From CAKSQF01 sp051867915 (GTDB taxonomy: Bacteria > Bacillota > Clostridia > Oscillospirales > CAG-272), in contig JBJDZJ010000160.1 of NCBI GenBank assembly GCA_051867915.1, forward strand, positions 1 through 7,361: DNA of 7,361 nt, read 5' to 3'. The notes below the pieces were generated by a model, which searched no databases, was not told the DNA's origin, and saw only the letters and a list, made by a program, of their open reading frames with translations. Of this stretch, positions 6,463-7,361 are shown piece after piece. The position numbers and the translations under genes were made by a program. Each line of letters begins with the position of its first letter. Within the stretch, counting starts at the first letter, position 1.

Positions 6463-6486
6463 CGGGGTTGGTCGGGCATTTTTAAC

Positions 6487-6515
6487 ATTCTATCATAGTT
6501 TTGTGAAAAATTCAA
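6487..6515 (-). promoter_or_regulatory. Sigma-A type promoter of the GH76 gene
   Basis: On the minus strand a -35 TTGAAT (6515-6510) is followed after exactly 17 bases by an extended -10 TGATAGAAT (6495-6487). Transcription would start near 6480, giving a leader of about 34 bases with no room for a riboswitch. It is the best-formed promoter in the window. The same TGATAGAAT string occurs before the lipid kinase gene (501-509). No operator-like palindrome overlaps it. Confidence 0.7.
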
Positions 6516-6610
6516 GTCTCTGATCAAATATTTTCGCCGATTCGGGCAGGAAATCTCGTTTTTTCGGCGATTCGGCGGGCACGGGGGAATGGGGTCTTTC
6601 GGCAAGGCGT

Positions 6611-6907
6611 GGGAGTTGGCTCGCCGAGCCTCGCCGACAGGGCGGAAAAGCCCGTTTTTCTTCATCCTTATAAATTGTAAGAATATGTCGGTAGCCAAGG
6701 AAGTGGGTGGGTTTCAGGGAGGGAGAGAACTTCGGCGTTTGAGATGGTTCAGTGCAAGGCGAAGCCTTTGCGGTTGCCCTCCCCAAATAGAAATGAGCAA
6801 TTCTCAAAGATAATATTTCTTCTTCGTTTAGGTACAATTTCTCTGACGAGAAATTGGATTTTATCTTTTTCCGCCTTTCTTTACGAGAAGAAAGGCTCCG
6901 AAAGACT
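6611..6907. repeat. Long repeat, diverged partial copy A
   Basis: First unit of the right-hand tandem array, about 100 bases upstream of the GH76 promoter. It aligns with roughly 7027-7348 of the next copy: shared landmarks are GACAGGGCG, the T-run before ATAAATTGTAA, TATGTCG-TAGCCAAGGAAGTGGG (6684-6706), CTTCGGCGT (6730-6738), GATGGTTCAG, GGCGAAGCCTTTGCGGTTGCC and the AAATTGGATTTTATC block (6851-6865). Two terminal hairpins are kept: 6835-6843/6848-6856 and 6873-6881/6888-6896. It has the palindrome GGCTCG-C-CGAGCC (6618-6630), also seen in the left copy at 255-267, but lacks the hairpin corresponding to 7135-7156. The left boundary is approximate. No gene is supported inside it. Confidence 0.8.
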
Positions 6908-7348
6908 CGCTCAGGGGAAGAACTCAAAGTTCTTCCCCTGAGAACCCCCATCTCCTATGCGATCGGCGTTCCGCCTCCCATGACAGAGGTGAAGCCTCCC
7001 TCCCCCATGCTTGGATTTGTCCCCTCGGAGTCTTTGGCTCACAGCGTATCCCGACAGGGCGTTCAAGACCGTTTTTCTTCATTCATTTAAATTGTAAAAA
7101 TATGTCGACAGCCAAGGAAGTGGGGGCGCGCAACCGAAAAGGGCAAGCCCTTTTCGCTGGAAACTTCGGCGTCTGAGATGGTTCAGCGCAAAGGCGAAGC
7201 CTTTGCGGTTGCCTTCCCTCGGAAGGAGTTGAAACTTTTCCGAAATCGAAACCTCTATGTTATAAGGAACAATTTCTCGTCTTCGCCGAGAAATTGGATT
7301 TTATCTTTTTTCCGACTTTCTCCGCGTGGAGAAAGTCTCGCAAAGAGA
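6908..7348. repeat. Long repeat, complete 441-bp copy B
   Basis: A full unit, bounded by CGCTCAGGGGAAG at 6908 and again at 7349. It contains five hairpins: 6910-6924/6928-6942 (15 bp); 7135-7144/7147-7156 (10 bp, two-base loop); 7187-7195/7199-7207 (9 bp, GAA loop); 7270-7279/7287-7296 (10 bp); and 7314-7323/7328-7337 (10 bp, GCGT loop). Compared with copy A, the last hairpin changes two internal pairs on both sides (C:G to A:T and T:A to C:G), so pairing is preserved. A T-rich stretch (7299-7311) follows the fourth hairpin on the plus strand. No protein-coding frame is consistent across copies. Function is unknown; it may be a structured-RNA-like or mobile hairpin element. Confidence 0.85.
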
Positions 7349-7361
7349 CGCTCAGGGGAAG
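7349..7361. repeat. Start of a further repeat copy, cut by window edge
   Basis: The last 13 bases, CGCTCAGGGGAAG, are identical to bases 1-13 and 6908-6920, so another unit of the tandem array begins here and continues beyond the window. Confidence 0.85.

Noticed and set aside
5478..6485. Plus-strand frame of 335 codons opposite GH76
   Set aside because: Shadow of the GH76 gene; repetitive I/G/Q/R composition and no family motif.
6493..7090. Short frames within the right-hand repeats
   Set aside because: They cross hairpins and are not conserved in frame between copies A and B.
6908..7361. CRISPR array or insertion sequence as an explanation for the right-hand repeats
   Set aside because: The period is 441 bp with no short repeat-spacer pattern, and no transposase frame is present in any copy.

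Overview
The window looks like chromosomal DNA of a Gram-positive anaerobe of the Clostridia, probably an Oscillospirales-type gut bacterium. The evidence is strong AAAGGA/AGAGGTG Shine-Dalgarno sequences 7-10 bases before each start, two lipoprotein signal peptides, a cytosolic diacylglycerol-kinase-type enzyme of the Firmicutes kind, roughly balanced base composition, and intergenic hairpin repeats of the sort common in these genomes. This placement is inference; no marker gene is present.

Layout. Positions 1-380 are non-coding and hold one copy of a long hairpin-rich repeat plus three copies of a ~50-base sub-repeat. A diacylglycerol/lipid kinase gene (567-1487, +) follows. It converges on a leftward block of three genes, read from right to left as a GH76 glycoside hydrolase lipoprotein (6446-5127), an M29 aminopeptidase (5011-3788) and a DUF885 metallopeptidase-like lipoprotein (3534-1723). 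The convergent gap 1488-1722 holds a perfect 18-bp inverted repeat and a helically phased cluster of TGTGGAAAA (reverse complement TTTTCCACA) sites that resemble DnaA boxes. The gap 3535-3787 is packed with short hairpins. From about 6611 to the right edge the sequence is a tandem array of the same long repeat seen at the left edge, with a 441-bp period; a new copy begins at 7349.

How the genes may work together. The GH76 enzyme and the DUF885 protein both carry lipobox signal peptides, so both should sit on the outer face of the membrane. They could attack alpha-1,6-mannan and peptide material, with the cytosolic M29 aminopeptidase finishing imported peptides. One clear promoter lies directly upstream of the GH76 gene; whether the two downstream genes are read from it is uncertain, because a hairpin lies before M29 and a hairpin array lies before DUF885. 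The lipid kinase is probably a separate housekeeping unit.

The most notable non-coding signals are (1) the 441-bp tandem repeat, whose hairpins keep pairing through paired base changes between copies, and (2) the phased DnaA-box-like cluster far from any visible dnaA or dnaN gene.
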